64,000 nt of DNA from CALGKJ01 sp049322695 (GCA_049322695.1 JBMORW010000064.1:83749-147748); one strand, 5' to 3'; shown: positions 32,600-41,312, counted from the stretch's first letter. The notes: a model not told the origin generated them from the sequence alone. A program made the numbers and translations.

Positions 32600-33127
32600 A
32601 TGTTCAGATTTTTTAAATTGATCCATAAGGAAACAAAGCCATTACCACTCATTCTTATTTTATTCTACTTATGCACATGGTTTTATATGCAGTATACTCA
32701 AAGAGAGATACATTATGAATACGAAGGAGTTATGTTTCAGAAAAATAATCTAGAAGATGTAGTTCCTCTAAATATTTATATTGATGGTAAATATACGATT
32801 GATTTATTTGTGGGTAATGATGAGTTCTCAGGAAAGCTCATTATAGGTGAGTATGTTTTTGAAGAGTGCTCATTGAAATTCAACAAAAGAGGAATGGCAT
32901 CTTTGGAGATGAATCCATTTGATAGAAATAGTTCAGAGTTTAATGGGATGATATTTATAAGCAGATTATTCAAAGAATTTACTATTGAAGTTTTTGAACA
33001 GGCTGACGATGGCGTATACAAGCCTAATGGAATATTAATTTCTGCGCCAAGCAAAAAAAGAAACGAAGCTGTCAGAATAGCTAATAAACTTATGGGAAGG
33101 GCATTAAGAGGATATCGAATAGACTAA
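32600..33127 (+). CDS. Cassette 21: hypothetical single-span membrane protein
   Basis: A 175-residue protein with one hydrophobic segment at residues 15-33 (LPLILILFYLCTWFYMQY) and a beta-rich extracytoplasmic part. ATG 32600 behind AAAGGAGATTGGTTT; the longer frame starts inside the attC site. No family recognised. Confidence 0.72.
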   Translation: MFRFFKLIHKETKPLPLILILFYLCTWFYMQYTQREIHYEYEGVMFQKNNLEDVVPLNIYIDGKYTIDLFVGNDEFSGKLIIGEYVFEECSLKFNKRGMASLEMNPFDRNSSEFNGMIFISRLFKEFTIEVFEQADDGVYKPNGILISAPSKKRNEAVRIANKLMGRALRGYRID

Positions 33128-33180
33128 CATTAGATTATTAGCGTCCTTGCCAATCACTGAAGCTTGGGTCATCGAACGGC

Positions 33181-33275
33181 GTATAACAATGCATCTATTC
33201 TGTCACCACAAAGCATATTCCCTCCGGTAACCGAGAATAAGCATTCAGGGGTGTCGTGAGTGCGTGACGTTAGGT
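33181..33275 (+). repeat. attC site 21 (short type)
   Basis: R'' CGTATAAC (ending 33187) is the exact complement of GTTATACG opening cassette 21; R' GTTAGGT at 33269. Same variant centre as site 19. Confidence 0.9.
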
Positions 33276-33389
33276 GACCATGCATAGAAACGCGCATCCT
33301 TGTGTGAACTATTGAAAGAAGTGTCTATGGAGATTATTTCTTGATTATTTACAAAATATGTGAAGTTAGATGAAAGATGAGGTAATTCC

Positions 33390-33959
33390 ATGATATTATG
33401 GATTAATGGTGCTTTTGGGTCGGGAAAATCAAGTGTTGCTGAAGAGTTAAGCAGGAGCATTTCTCATTCACATGTTTATGATCCCGAACAAGTTGGCTAC
33501 TTTTTATGGGACAACTTTCCTCAAGAAATGAAGAGGAAAGGCAACTTTCAACATATTCAAATATGGCGCGAGGTTAACTATAAGATTCTAAAGTATATTG
33601 ATGACAATTACGATGGAATCATAATTGTACCAATGACGATTTACATCAGGCAGTATTATGATGAAATTATTAGTCGTTTAGCTAATGAAGGAATAAAAGT
33701 TCATCATTTCATTTTATGTGCAACGAAGCAAACAATCATAAATAGACTAATACACCGAGGTGAAACAGAAGATTGCTGGGCTGTACAGCACATTGACAAA
33801 TGCTTAACTGCATTTGATACAGAAATAACAGAAGAAAAAATCCACACAGAGGATAGAAGCGTTAGCGATATTGTCTTGGAAATAATATCGAAAACAAGTT
33901 CATCATTATTAAGAGCAAAAAGCTGGAATGAATCAAATGTAACAAAGGACGATACTTAA
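33390..33959 (+). CDS. Cassette 22: TmrB-like P-loop protein (tunicamycin-resistance family)
   Basis: A 189-residue protein close to Bacillus TmrB through most of its length: MILWINGAFGSGKSSVAEEL with Walker A, HVYDPEQVGYFL, IIIVPMTIY, and VHHFILCATKQTIINRL. TmrB binds ATP and confers tunicamycin resistance, probably by drug binding at the membrane. ATG 33390 behind GATGAGGTAATTCC. The family is also found as a generic AAA ATPase, so resistance is unproven. Confidence 0.85.
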   Translation: MILWINGAFGSGKSSVAEELSRSISHSHVYDPEQVGYFLWDNFPQEMKRKGNFQHIQIWREVNYKILKYIDDNYDGIIIVPMTIYIRQYYDEIISRLANEGIKVHHFILCATKQTIINRLIHRGETEDCWAVQHIDKCLTAFDTEITEEKIHTEDRSVSDIVLEIISKTSSSLLRAKSWNESNVTKDDT

Positions 33960-34017
33960 ATTATTTTGAAAGGTTGCTGTCATAGCGGTTTCTGAAAAAT
34001 ATATGGCTCAGCCCTTC

Positions 34018-34129
34018 ATATACAATGCGCCTACGTGGACGCACAAAGCCCATTCCCTTTCTCTAACCGAGTCAGTCGCTGCATTAGCCCAACCAAAGGG
34101 TTTACGGGCATGAGCAGGGTGTTGTAGAT
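34018..34129 (+). repeat. attC remnant 22, right arm lost
   Basis: R''-like ATATAC and the left arm are present with a class-3 central insert (CAAAGGG, ACGGGCAT), but the sequence ends at GTTGTAGA with no R' box. The complementary defect to sites 15, 20 and 23. Confidence 0.75.
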
Positions 34130-34200
34130 TTTTTCTTAATTTTATATAAATTAGTGATGTGTCTAGTTATGAGTTCAAATATGCTAAGGGGGTTATTCTT

Positions 34201-34878
34201 ATGGCAATACAGCAATTAATAAAAAAATCTGCATTATTATCAGCTGCTATGACAATAAATTGGGTAATTTTCACTGCAATTTCAATGTCGCAAATAAAAC
34301 CATCTTGGTCAGATTTGGACTATTTAAAATGGGTATCAAATCCTGATGTGTTTTATACTGTTAACTATGTAAATGCAACTGTTCTAACTTTTGCTGTAGT
34401 GTGGTTATTTACATTATTATTTATGTACTTTCTTGATAAAAACAAGAAATTAGCACTGATAGGTTTAATGTTTATACCATTTTATGGTGTAATGAACATT
34501 GTTTGCTATTCCATTCAAATTACGATTGTACCTTCTATAGCTTACAATACAATTAGGACTTCAGGGGATATATTGTTTGCTATGCAACTAGTTCAGTCAA
34601 AGAGCGAATCAGTTATAGGATTTATAAATGGCCTAGCATATTCTATTCTTGGAATTCCATCTATTATATATGGGTACATGCTATTCAAAGATATTAAAAA
34701 AATATCAGGGATATTCCTACTAATAAATGGTGCATTATGTATAATTGGTATAGTTGGGTATTTAGCAAAAAATACTATATTGGCTAGTGGAGTAATGGTA
34801 GGAGGAATAGCTTTTTTGATAAGTTTAGTATTTATAATTTTTGAATTTGGGAAAAAACAAGTGATAAAGCAGAATTAA
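34201..34878 (+). CDS. Cassette 23: polytopic membrane protein
   Basis: A 225-residue protein with about six transmembrane segments and a two-gene-like DUF4386 flavour (tentative). ATG 34201 behind CTAAGGGGGTTATTCTT. No transporter motif is visible. Confidence 0.72.
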   Translation: MAIQQLIKKSALLSAAMTINWVIFTAISMSQIKPSWSDLDYLKWVSNPDVFYTVNYVNATVLTFAVVWLFTLLFMYFLDKNKKLALIGLMFIPFYGVMNIVCYSIQITIVPSIAYNTIRTSGDILFAMQLVQSKSESVIGFINGLAYSILGIPSIIYGYMLFKDIKKISGIFLLINGALCIIGIVGYLAKNTILASGVMVGGIAFLISLVFIIFEFGKKQVIKQN

Positions 34879-34930
34879 TAAGAGAAGTTTAAGGAGCTGA
34901 TGTCATGTCAGCCTCTGAACAAGAGGGCAC

Positions 34931-34979
34931 GAGGCTTTACGACCCTGTTCAGGGGTGTCGTGAATGCGGACCGTTATAT
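34931..34979 (+). repeat. attC remnant 23, only right arm
   Basis: CAGGGGTGTCGTGAATGCGG and R' GTTATAT (34973) remain; the left half and centre are deleted. The cassette-tail hairpin GCTGATGTCATGTCAGC lies just upstream. Confidence 0.78.
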
Positions 34980-35095
34980 GACATAGGTGCAGAGACCGCC
35001 ACGTCCTGTGGCAGGTTGAGCAAGTATAGCTCTGTATTTATGTGTTAGTTAAAATACGAACTAGAGATAATTTATATAACAGTGAGGTGCGTGAA

Positions 35096-35443
35096 ATGAA
35101 AAAAAGTTTTTCTGAGGTTAAGTTATTTCAAGTGAAACCTGATAAGATGAATGATTTTGAAGCGTTGATAACGACGATAGCTGACGAGCAAAAACAGCAA
35201 ATGGGTTGTATTGACATCAAATATGTCAAGCGTTTTTTTACCATTGATGGTGTCGTTAGTGGAGAACCACCGCGAGAGTTAACCAAGATTGTTAAATGTG
35301 TTAAGTACTATTCTTATTGGGAGTTCGACAGTAAGGAGAATTATGGCAAGGCGACAGAATGGTTTTTTAAAAATCATCTCAAAGATATTCAAAAGCTGCT
35401 AATTATGCCATTTGATATTAACTGCGGATATTCAATATACTAA
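35096..35443 (+). CDS. Cassette 24: hypothetical dimeric alpha-beta-barrel-like protein
   Basis: A 115-residue protein whose start (SEVKLFQVKPDKMNDFEALI) resembles ferredoxin-like monooxygenase/NIPSNAP folds; no catalytic motif is seen. ATG 35096 behind CAGTGAGGTGCGTGAA. The following 260 bases to the next attC hold no convincing gene. Confidence 0.6.
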   Translation: MKKSFSEVKLFQVKPDKMNDFEALITTIADEQKQQMGCIDIKYVKRFFTIDGVVSGEPPRELTKIVKCVKYYSYWEFDSKENYGKATEWFFKNHLKDIQKLLIMPFDINCGYSIY

Positions 35444-35703
35444 AAAAATGTTCATTGTTCAAATTCTATATGATTGTAAATAATATTTGCAATATTTATG
35501 AAGGTATAAAGCATGTTAGCTTAAAATCAAGAACTCACAAAACTATCAGAAAATTTGCAGAGTCGGGTTGGAGTTCAATAGTTGAGCCATCAAAAGCGTT
35601 AGAAGTATTGCTAGTAAAATGTATATAATCAGAAGTTGTTTTACTACATATTTTTAGTATCGCAACATTCTTGCTGCTCTGACCTCTGTAGACACCCCAC
35701 ATC

Positions 35704-35798
35704 TTATAACAATGCATCTAAGCTGTCGGCACAAAGCCCAAATCCCATTCGCTAACAGACAGTAAGCTCGCAGGAGTCATAGACGCGGATCGTTATAT
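35704..35798 (+). repeat. attC site 24 (short type)
   Basis: R'' TTATAAC at 35704 and R' GTTATAT at 35792; arms GCATCTAAGC and CATAGACGC are partly decayed. Confidence 0.82.
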
Positions 35799-35969
35799 GT
35801 AAGGCTGAGTATAATTGCACTGAACTTGCCCGCTTGACGACTAAAGTTTTGGAAGATAATATTCTGACATAATTAATAAACAACTGAAATACAGTAGATG
35901 TTTTTTTAGATATGATATTTCAAGGGATGTATATAAAGTCTATGTGAGATGGGAGGTGAAAGATAGCAA

Positions 35970-36596
35970 ATGTGTAGTTTTTGGGAAAATGTGTGGGCAG
36001 AATCAGAAGCTAAAGATTATAAGAAATATATCAATTTAGGAAGCAACTATAAATTTATAGATATTTTTAAAGAGAATAATATATCCCATGTATGTGATGC
36101 AGCATGTGGATTTGGAAAGTACAGCGCTATATGTAGCAGCAATAGCTTCAAAGTAAGTGGTTTTGATATATCAGAAAGATCTGTTGATTTGACAAAAACT
36201 ATGCTTGAAGACCTTAATCTACAAGTTGGCAGCTATATTGTTTGTAGTATAACTGACATTAAATATGAAGATGAATGTTTTGATGGAGTTATTGCACATG
36301 CAGTAATTGACCATCTTACATTTCAAGAAGCAAATAATGCGTTAAATGAGCTTTTCAGAATAACAAAAAAGAATGGACTTATTTACCTATCATTTGATGG
36401 GTTTGAAGATGAAGACAAGAGATTTAGATATGAAGTGCTGGAAGATGGAAGTTTCAAGTACATAGATGAGGCTAGAAGAGGCATGATTTTTAGATATTAT
36501 ACAAATGATGAAATACTTACATTTATTAAGGATAGAAATTTACTATACTTCTATGCAAAGCTAAATGGTGAAAGAGAAGTAATTTTGAGAAAATAA
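35970..36596 (+). CDS. Cassette 25: class I SAM-dependent methyltransferase
   Basis: A 208-residue methyltransferase: VCDAACGFGKYSAI is motif I, GFDISERSVDL motif II, and DGVIAHAVIDHL motif IV. ATG 35970 follows TGGGAGGTGAAAGATAGCAA. Unknown substrate; unrelated in detail to the methyltransferase of cassette 11. Confidence 0.85.
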   Translation: MCSFWENVWAESEAKDYKKYINLGSNYKFIDIFKENNISHVCDAACGFGKYSAICSSNSFKVSGFDISERSVDLTKTMLEDLNLQVGSYIVCSITDIKYEDECFDGVIAHAVIDHLTFQEANNALNELFRITKKNGLIYLSFDGFEDEDKRFRYEVLEDGSFKYIDEARRGMIFRYYTNDEILTFIKDRNLLYFYAKLNGEREVILRK

Positions 36597-36651
36597 TAGT
36601 TTTAAAGCTGCAGCGTCCATGCTGCTCTTGCTCTGTGGGTTGTTAAACTTC

Positions 36652-36732
36652 ACATTACAATGTATCTGCTTATACAACACAAGGCGCATCCCTATCGCCA
36701 ACCGAAAAGAGTAGTGAATGCGGACCTTTAAG
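36652..36732 (+). repeat. attC remnant 25
   Basis: Both boxes are degraded (ACATTAC at 36652, CTTTAAG at 36726), the arms TGTATCTG and GAATGCGGAC barely pair, and the GTAAGC centre is lost. Confidence 0.65.
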
Positions 36733-36802
36733 CACAAATTGACAACAAGAGCAGTCATCCATGATTAAAGCTTAGTATTAAAAATAAATTTGAGGTATAA
36801 GT

Positions 36803-37537
36803 ATGATTAATAAGTGCAGTAACATTATAGATTTGACCAGTTTTTTGGACTCTTCGAATTATATTTCACATTTAAAAGAGAATGAAACTGTTCTGATTAA
36901 GATTAATCTCGCAAGACCTCCAGAGCCGGAACATCCGCGTACAGATGCTGAGATTCTAAATAATGTAGTAACTTATTTTATAAATAAGGGGTGTGTTTGT
37001 GCTGTTGCTGAGTGTGCTGACGGATATTTGGATGATAATCTCAAGAGCATTGGGTTGGAAAGTCTTACAAAGGACCCGAGGGTTAGAATATTGGATCTGG
37101 ACAAGGAAGAAGCCGACCGAGTTACTATTAATGGTGAAGAACACTATGTGCCAAAATGTCTGAAAGAATACAAACTTAGAATTGCTATACCCGCAGCTTC
37201 AAAAAGGCCAAATGCAATATTCTCAAACAATGTAAAGCTTTTTGTAGGAGCTGTACCTAGAAAAATGTACCAAATTGGTGAGACAGTGTGCTGGAGACCG
37301 AGAATACACATTGATTTGCACAAATCTGTAGCTAATGTTTACAGAGCAATAATGGAGTATGCACCATTTCACTTATTTATCAATGGTGGTAAGGCAATGC
37401 AAGAAAACTATGGTGAGTTCGACTTCGACGCAATATTAGTAGGGGACAATGGATTGGAACTTGATAAATATATTGCAGATAACATTTTTAAGATAGAAAG
37501 ACCAGATTACATAAATATATTGAGTGATTTTGTATAA
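36803..37537 (+). CDS. Cassette 26: DUF362-domain protein
   Basis: A 244-residue DUF362 protein (VLIKINLARPPEPEHPRTDA at the start, then KLFVGAVPRKMYQ and FINGGKAMQ). DUF362 proteins are often fused to ferredoxin domains, which is absent here. ATG 36803 behind TTTGAGGTATAAGT. Function unknown; probably redox or metal related. Confidence 0.8.
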   Translation: MINKCSNIIDLTSFLDSSNYISHLKENETVLIKINLARPPEPEHPRTDAEILNNVVTYFINKGCVCAVAECADGYLDDNLKSIGLESLTKDPRVRILDLDKEEADRVTINGEEHYVPKCLKEYKLRIAIPAASKRPNAIFSNNVKLFVGAVPRKMYQIGETVCWRPRIHIDLHKSVANVYRAIMEYAPFHLFINGGKAMQENYGEFDFDAILVGDNGLELDKYIADNIFKIERPDYINILSDFV

Positions 37538-37563
37538 ACTGACCTTATCAGCTGCTGGCTGTT

Positions 37564-37658
37564 GCATAACAAAGCATCTGCGCTGATGGCATGATACACA
37601 TTCTCTTCTCTTACCGAAAGTAAGCAATTATAGGTGCCGTGAATGCGTACCGTTTACT
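37564..37658 (+). repeat. attC site 26 (degraded short type)
   Basis: R'' GCATAAC at 37564 and R' GTTTACT at 37652 with arms GCATCTGCGC and GTGAATGCG; recognisable but decayed. Confidence 0.75.
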
Positions 37659-37712
37659 GCATAGTGACCCCGAGTATATCATATGCCATAAGAAAAAAGG
37701 AGGAGTAAAAAC

Positions 37713-38474
37713 ATGAATAGTTCGGAAATAATGAAGTTAATTGATGAGGGAGCTAATTTTTACTGCAGGCAATTAGGTAACGCTTCCCATATGGAGTTTG
37801 TTAATAATGGCTGTTATTCCATGATTTATCCTAAAGAGGGGCAGAAGGGAGGAACATCATTATTTGATGTAACACTCGAGCATTTAAATGATGAAGAAGC
37901 TGTTCAAAAAATCAACGAAATTAAAGCTTTAGATGTACATACTTGGTGGGGATTATGTCTTTCCGACAGAATTGCTGACCTGGTTTGGGGTAAGGATAGG
38001 CCTATCTTGACTCCCGAGCAACATGAGGATGATGAAGAGCTGTATATGGCGATATTTCCTGAAGAAAAAACTGTTTATAGTAAAGCCAATGATCAAATAT
38101 CTGTGAAACAAGTCTTAACTATCGATGAGTTCAGCATTTGGGCAGATATTTGTAATTCGGTTCTGCATGATGGTTATCCCATTATGCACAGGATAAATCA
38201 TTTTGATATTTGCAAAAATGGGATCATGCCTTGTTATATTGGATACTATGAGGGTAAGCCAGCAGCTGTTTCTGCCATTTTAAACAACAATGGTGTTTCA
38301 TCACTTGAGTTCGTAGCCACACTTGATGGCTTCAGAAAGAAAGGATTAGCACGGGCATTATGTCAGACGGCAGTTGAAGAAGCCTTTGCAAAAGGGTCAA
38401 AGATTATTACTACAAGGGCATTTGCAGATGCAAAAAATTTGTACAAATCGTTAGGCTTTAAGATTTATTACTAA
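37713..38474 (+). CDS. Cassette 27: GNAT acetyltransferase
   Basis: A 253-residue protein with a C-terminal GNAT domain: SLEFVATLDGFRKKGLARAL is the acetyl-CoA site and NLYKSLGFKIYY the end. The N-terminal ~110 residues (CRQLGNASHMEF, HTWWGLCLSDR) are an added domain. ATG 37713 behind AAAAGGAGGAGTAAAAAC. Last cassette with recognisable flanks on both sides. Confidence 0.85.
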   Translation: MNSSEIMKLIDEGANFYCRQLGNASHMEFVNNGCYSMIYPKEGQKGGTSLFDVTLEHLNDEEAVQKINEIKALDVHTWWGLCLSDRIADLVWGKDRPILTPEQHEDDEELYMAIFPEEKTVYSKANDQISVKQVLTIDEFSIWADICNSVLHDGYPIMHRINHFDICKNGIMPCYIGYYEGKPAAVSAILNNNGVSSLEFVATLDGFRKKGLARALCQTAVEEAFAKGSKIITTRAFADAKNLYKSLGFKIYY

Positions 38475-38553
38475 AGGAATTAAGTAATTAAGGTCAATTC
38501 TATATTTTTATATATGCACATAAATGATAAGGACCTAGGGGGCTATATCTGGA

Positions 38554-38651
38554 GTGCTGCCGTACTAGCGGTTCCCGATTTGCGGAGTATGGTCCATTAC
38601 CTGTCAACACTACTACGCCGGCGGGACAAGTACATCTCCTTTACAAACCGA
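38554..38651 (+). repeat. attC remnant 27
   Basis: CTACTACGCCGGCGGGACAA, then ACATCTCCTTTACAAACCGA, follow the left-arm and centre order of an attC site; the R' half is gone. A cassette-tail-like TGCTGCCGTACTAGCGG precedes it. End of the recognisable array. Confidence 0.55.
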
Positions 38652-38725
38652 ACTTTCTTATTAGTATTTAGAAATTATAATATAGCCATTGATTAAAATA
38701 TAGTGCTTTATAGATAGGAGAAATT

Positions 38726-39115
38726 ATGCATCCACTATTATTCGATATAAGGAAAAGGATTGGTAGTGTTAATAATATCAATGAATGTAGTGTTATTTTG
38801 CTTCACGACTATGGTAAGCGTATTGTAGCTGAACATTCAAAACAAGTAGCAGCCGAAGCAAAACGACTTGCAATGATTTACGATGAAGATACAGACAAAG
38901 CAGAGCTTGCAGGAATATTGCATGATATTAGTGCTGTTATTCCAAATGATATCAAAATAGAAATTGCTGAAAATCTTCATTTAGATATATTACCGGAAGA
39001 AAGAGAATTTCCACTGATTATTCATCAGAAGCTATCAAAAGAAATATCAAGGCTGCTATTTGGAGTAAAAGATGAAAGTGTTATAAGTGCTATTTCTTGT
39101 CATACAACTAATTAA
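38726..39115 (+). pseudogene. Truncated HD-domain phosphohydrolase (YqeK-like)
   Basis: 129 residues with the HD-domain motif H (EHSKQVA near residue 37) and ILHD near residue 66, ending after SCHTTN where YqeK-type proteins normally continue with about 60 residues. A fusion or deletion to a NUDIX fragment follows directly, so this is probably a decayed cassette gene. ATG behind TAGGAGAAATT. Confidence 0.65.
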
Positions 39116-39116
39116 T

Positions 39117-39248
39117 TGCAAGGGTGATAGTTTAGCATCAGAAGAGGAATGTTTTTCTGTTACAGAAGGAATGCATATATACGAGTTTAAATGGATAACA
39201 ATCAAAGCTGCTAATGAAGAAATATTATATCCAACATTCTTTCGCTAG
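39117..39248 (+). pseudogene. NUDIX hydrolase C-terminal fragment
   Basis: An open frame without start encodes EGMHIYEFKWITIKAANEE followed by LYPTFFR and a stop, resembling the C-terminal end of small NUDIX proteins. No Nudix box is present. Remnant joined to the HD fragment by deletion. Confidence 0.5.
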
Positions 39249-39309
39249 AATTAAAATATGAAGATATACTGTATAATTATACTATTATGTAATTGGAAAG
39301 AGGGTAAAT

Positions 39310-40230
39310 ATGGATGAAGTTATTAGAAATATTTTCAATAAGAATCAAATAGAGGAGCCTTTTGTCAAATTAACTACCTGTGGTATTGCAAATGAGATAT
39401 ACGCAACACAGAATTTTGTTTTAAGGATTCCTACAGATCATCCAGAAGCAATTTCTGATGCTTTTACTGAATCTGTTGCAGCTCCATTGGCTAGGTCAAT
39501 TGGGATAAAAACTCCAAAATTAATCTGCTTTGATAGTTCCTATACAATTCTAAACAAGACATATTCTATCTGGGAAAGAGTTCATGGAGTAACTCTTGGT
39601 GAGATTGATAACTATCTTAACTATAATAATACATGGAAGGAAATAGGATATGAACTTGGGAAATTACATGTTAGTATAAAAAAATGTGAAGACCCGAAAG
39701 GGTGGCTTGATAATCCTGACAGAGACTACGCTAAAGATATGATAATCGAGGGTTTACTTAATAATGAAAGCAAATCCTTATATTTATTAGAACTAGTTGA
39801 AAACAAATATAAGGATCAGACTTTTACTTATGAAAAATGTTTTGTGCATGGAGATACAAATGCGTACAATTTCATATGCACAGAAAATGACCGGCTATTA
39901 TCCATTATTGATTGGGGTGATTCTGGTTGGGCAGATCCGGCAATAGATTTTTACATGATTCCAACAGATGCTTTAGATATTGTTTTAGAAGGTTATAATG
40001 AAATTGCAAGGAAAAATGTTGGCATTAATTTTATATATCGGATTATTTTAGATAAAATATGGATGGGAATTGAAGAAGGGAGAAAAATTGGCGTATTAGA
40101 AAAAGAGATAATAGAATTAGAAAGAAAGCTGCTGAAAAGGTTGAAGTTTCACGGGCATAATGATGTAATGCTCAATTGCAAAAAAATCGATAGCTCATTG
40201 AATGGAATTAAGAATAGAGAAAGACTGTAA
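39310..40230 (+). CDS. Aminoglycoside-phosphotransferase-family kinase (APH)
   Basis: A 306-residue APH/choline-kinase-fold protein: FVHGDTNAYNF is the Brenner motif (catalytic H-x-D and N) and SIIDWGDSGWADPAIDFY the metal-binding segment. Substrates in the family range from aminoglycosides to homoserine and thiamine, so drug resistance is not shown. ATG 39310 behind GGAAAGAGGGTAAAT. Lies between cassette remnants. Confidence 0.87.
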   Translation: MDEVIRNIFNKNQIEEPFVKLTTCGIANEIYATQNFVLRIPTDHPEAISDAFTESVAAPLARSIGIKTPKLICFDSSYTILNKTYSIWERVHGVTLGEIDNYLNYNNTWKEIGYELGKLHVSIKKCEDPKGWLDNPDRDYAKDMIIEGLLNNESKSLYLLELVENKYKDQTFTYEKCFVHGDTNAYNFICTENDRLLSIIDWGDSGWADPAIDFYMIPTDALDIVLEGYNEIARKNVGINFIYRIILDKIWMGIEEGRKIGVLEKEIIELERKLLKRLKFHGHNDVMLNCKKIDSSLNGIKNRERL

Positions 40231-40240
40231 TAGCCTATAA

Positions 40241-40293
40241 GTTTGCGGAGATCGCCAACGTGTTTTGTTTTATGACATGCGGCGGATTTTTGC
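40241..40293 (+). repeat. attC/cassette-head remnant 28
   Basis: GTTTTATGACATGCGGCGG then ATTTTTGCA matches the R' plus head of cassette 18 (GTTATAAGACATGTGGCGG, ATTATTTGCA at 30808). Only the right edge survives, showing that the array once extended beyond 38.7 kb. Confidence 0.6.
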
Positions 40294-40370
40294 AGTATGA
40301 TTCTGAAGCTGCCCAGCAATGGGAAAATGAGAACTAAATATTATCAATACAAATACTGGGAGGATATAAA

Positions 40371-40754
40371 ATGAAACTTGAGATTGGAGCTATTGGCATT
40401 TATGTTAAGGATATTGAAAAGATGGTTGAATTTTACCGTGATGCTATGGGCTGTGATATTGAATGGAATGGGGGTAGCTTTGCAGGAGTACGAATGTCTA
40501 CAGGAATCTTTTTTAATTTATGCGTAAGAGATTCAACTGATAGATTTTCCTATACAGACGGAATAAATGGTACTTTTCAAGTATCCTGTAATGTTGAGAA
40601 TGCAGACGATGTAGATAGAGATTATGAAAGACTGCTGAAAATTGGGGCTACATCGATTTATCCGCCCACAACAGAACCGTATGGAATGAGAGTGAGTTTT
40701 GTGGCTGACCCAGAAGGCAATCAGATTGAAATATGTGCAAGTTTGGATGATTGA
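40371..40754 (+). CDS. VOC/glyoxalase-family protein
   Basis: A 127-residue vicinal-oxygen-chelate protein: IYVKDIEKMVEFYRDAMGC start and FVADPEGNQIEICASL end with the metal-binding glutamate (QIE). ATG 40371 behind TGGGAGGATATAAA. The family includes glyoxalase I, dioxygenases and bleomycin- or fosfomycin-resistance proteins; the substrate is open. Confidence 0.87.
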   Translation: MKLEIGAIGIYVKDIEKMVEFYRDAMGCDIEWNGGSFAGVRMSTGIFFNLCVRDSTDRFSYTDGINGTFQVSCNVENADDVDRDYERLLKIGATSIYPPTTEPYGMRVSFVADPEGNQIEICASLDD

Positions 40755-40933
40755 TATTTTCAAGTATATATATGATTTTATTACTTATACATCATTTTAT
40801 ACTGAAGTGTTTGGCATAAGTAGAGGGATGTTCAATGGACTCCTGTACGCGATTATACTGTAATTAAGGTAGGATCTCGCATAGATACATCTAAAATGCT
40901 TGAAATTAAGTTTAAATACTAGGAGTGATATTG

Positions 40934-41128
40934 ATGCTTAAAATAATGCCATTTTTAACAATGACACTTATTGGAATACTAACTGTTACTTATGCTTTGC
41001 TGTTTAAAATTAATGGAATATCAGGATGGTTATTGACTTCAATTGGAGTTAGCTTAATTCTTTTTGGAACTGTATTTTGCAAAAAAATCAGAGGAACTTT
41101 AATAGAACTTCTAAGACAATTACTATAA
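40934..41128 (+). CDS. Small two-span membrane protein
   Basis: A 64-residue protein with two hydrophobic segments and a basic end (CKKIRGTLIELLRQLL). ATG at 40934 follows AGGAGTGATATTG. No family recognised. Confidence 0.55.
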   Translation: MLKIMPFLTMTLIGILTVTYALLFKINGISGWLLTSIGVSLILFGTVFCKKIRGTLIELLRQLL

Positions 41129-41169
41129 TTATAAACACTATAATAACTGGTACTTATGGAGGGATATTT

Positions 41170-41301
41170 ATGGCAATCTATAAGTTTTATCAAATATACA
41201 TAAGTATCAAAGAGGTTTTAGGTGAAGAGATGGCGACAAAATTGTTTCCTGAATATTCAGCTCTTCCGAATAAAATGCCAGCTAATGAGCAGGCATTTTA
41301 G
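41170..41301 (+). CDS. Very small hypothetical protein
   Basis: A 43-residue frame beginning MAIYKFYQIYISIKEVLGEE at an ATG with a strong site (ATGGAGGGATATTT), followed 11 bases later by the next gene. The good ribosome site is the only reason to believe it is translated. Confidence 0.5.
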   Translation: MAIYKFYQIYISIKEVLGEEMATKLFPEYSALPNKMPANEQAF

Positions 41302-41312
41302 GAAAGACAATT

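Larger units (their letters stand above)
14932..38655 (+). mobile_element. Chromosomal integron with about 27 gene cassettes
   Basis: The unit consists of the recombinase, a candidate attI (16112-16152) and repeated attC-type sites at roughly 0.5-1.7 kb spacing, nearly always with one or two genes between sites. Each intact site has R'' (RYYYAAC-like), an imperfect inner palindrome around GCATCTACG and CGTAGATGC, and R' (GTTRRRY). The relevant proof is that cassette-start and cassette-end boxes covary. Genes are mostly on the + strand, have unrelated functions and each carries its own ribosome site. The distal third is degenerate and remnants continue to 42.65 kb. Confidence 0.9.

Noticed and set aside
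16855..37658. CRISPR array
   Set aside because: The repeats are long imperfect palindromes, spacers are whole genes, and no Cas gene is present; integron attC explains everything.
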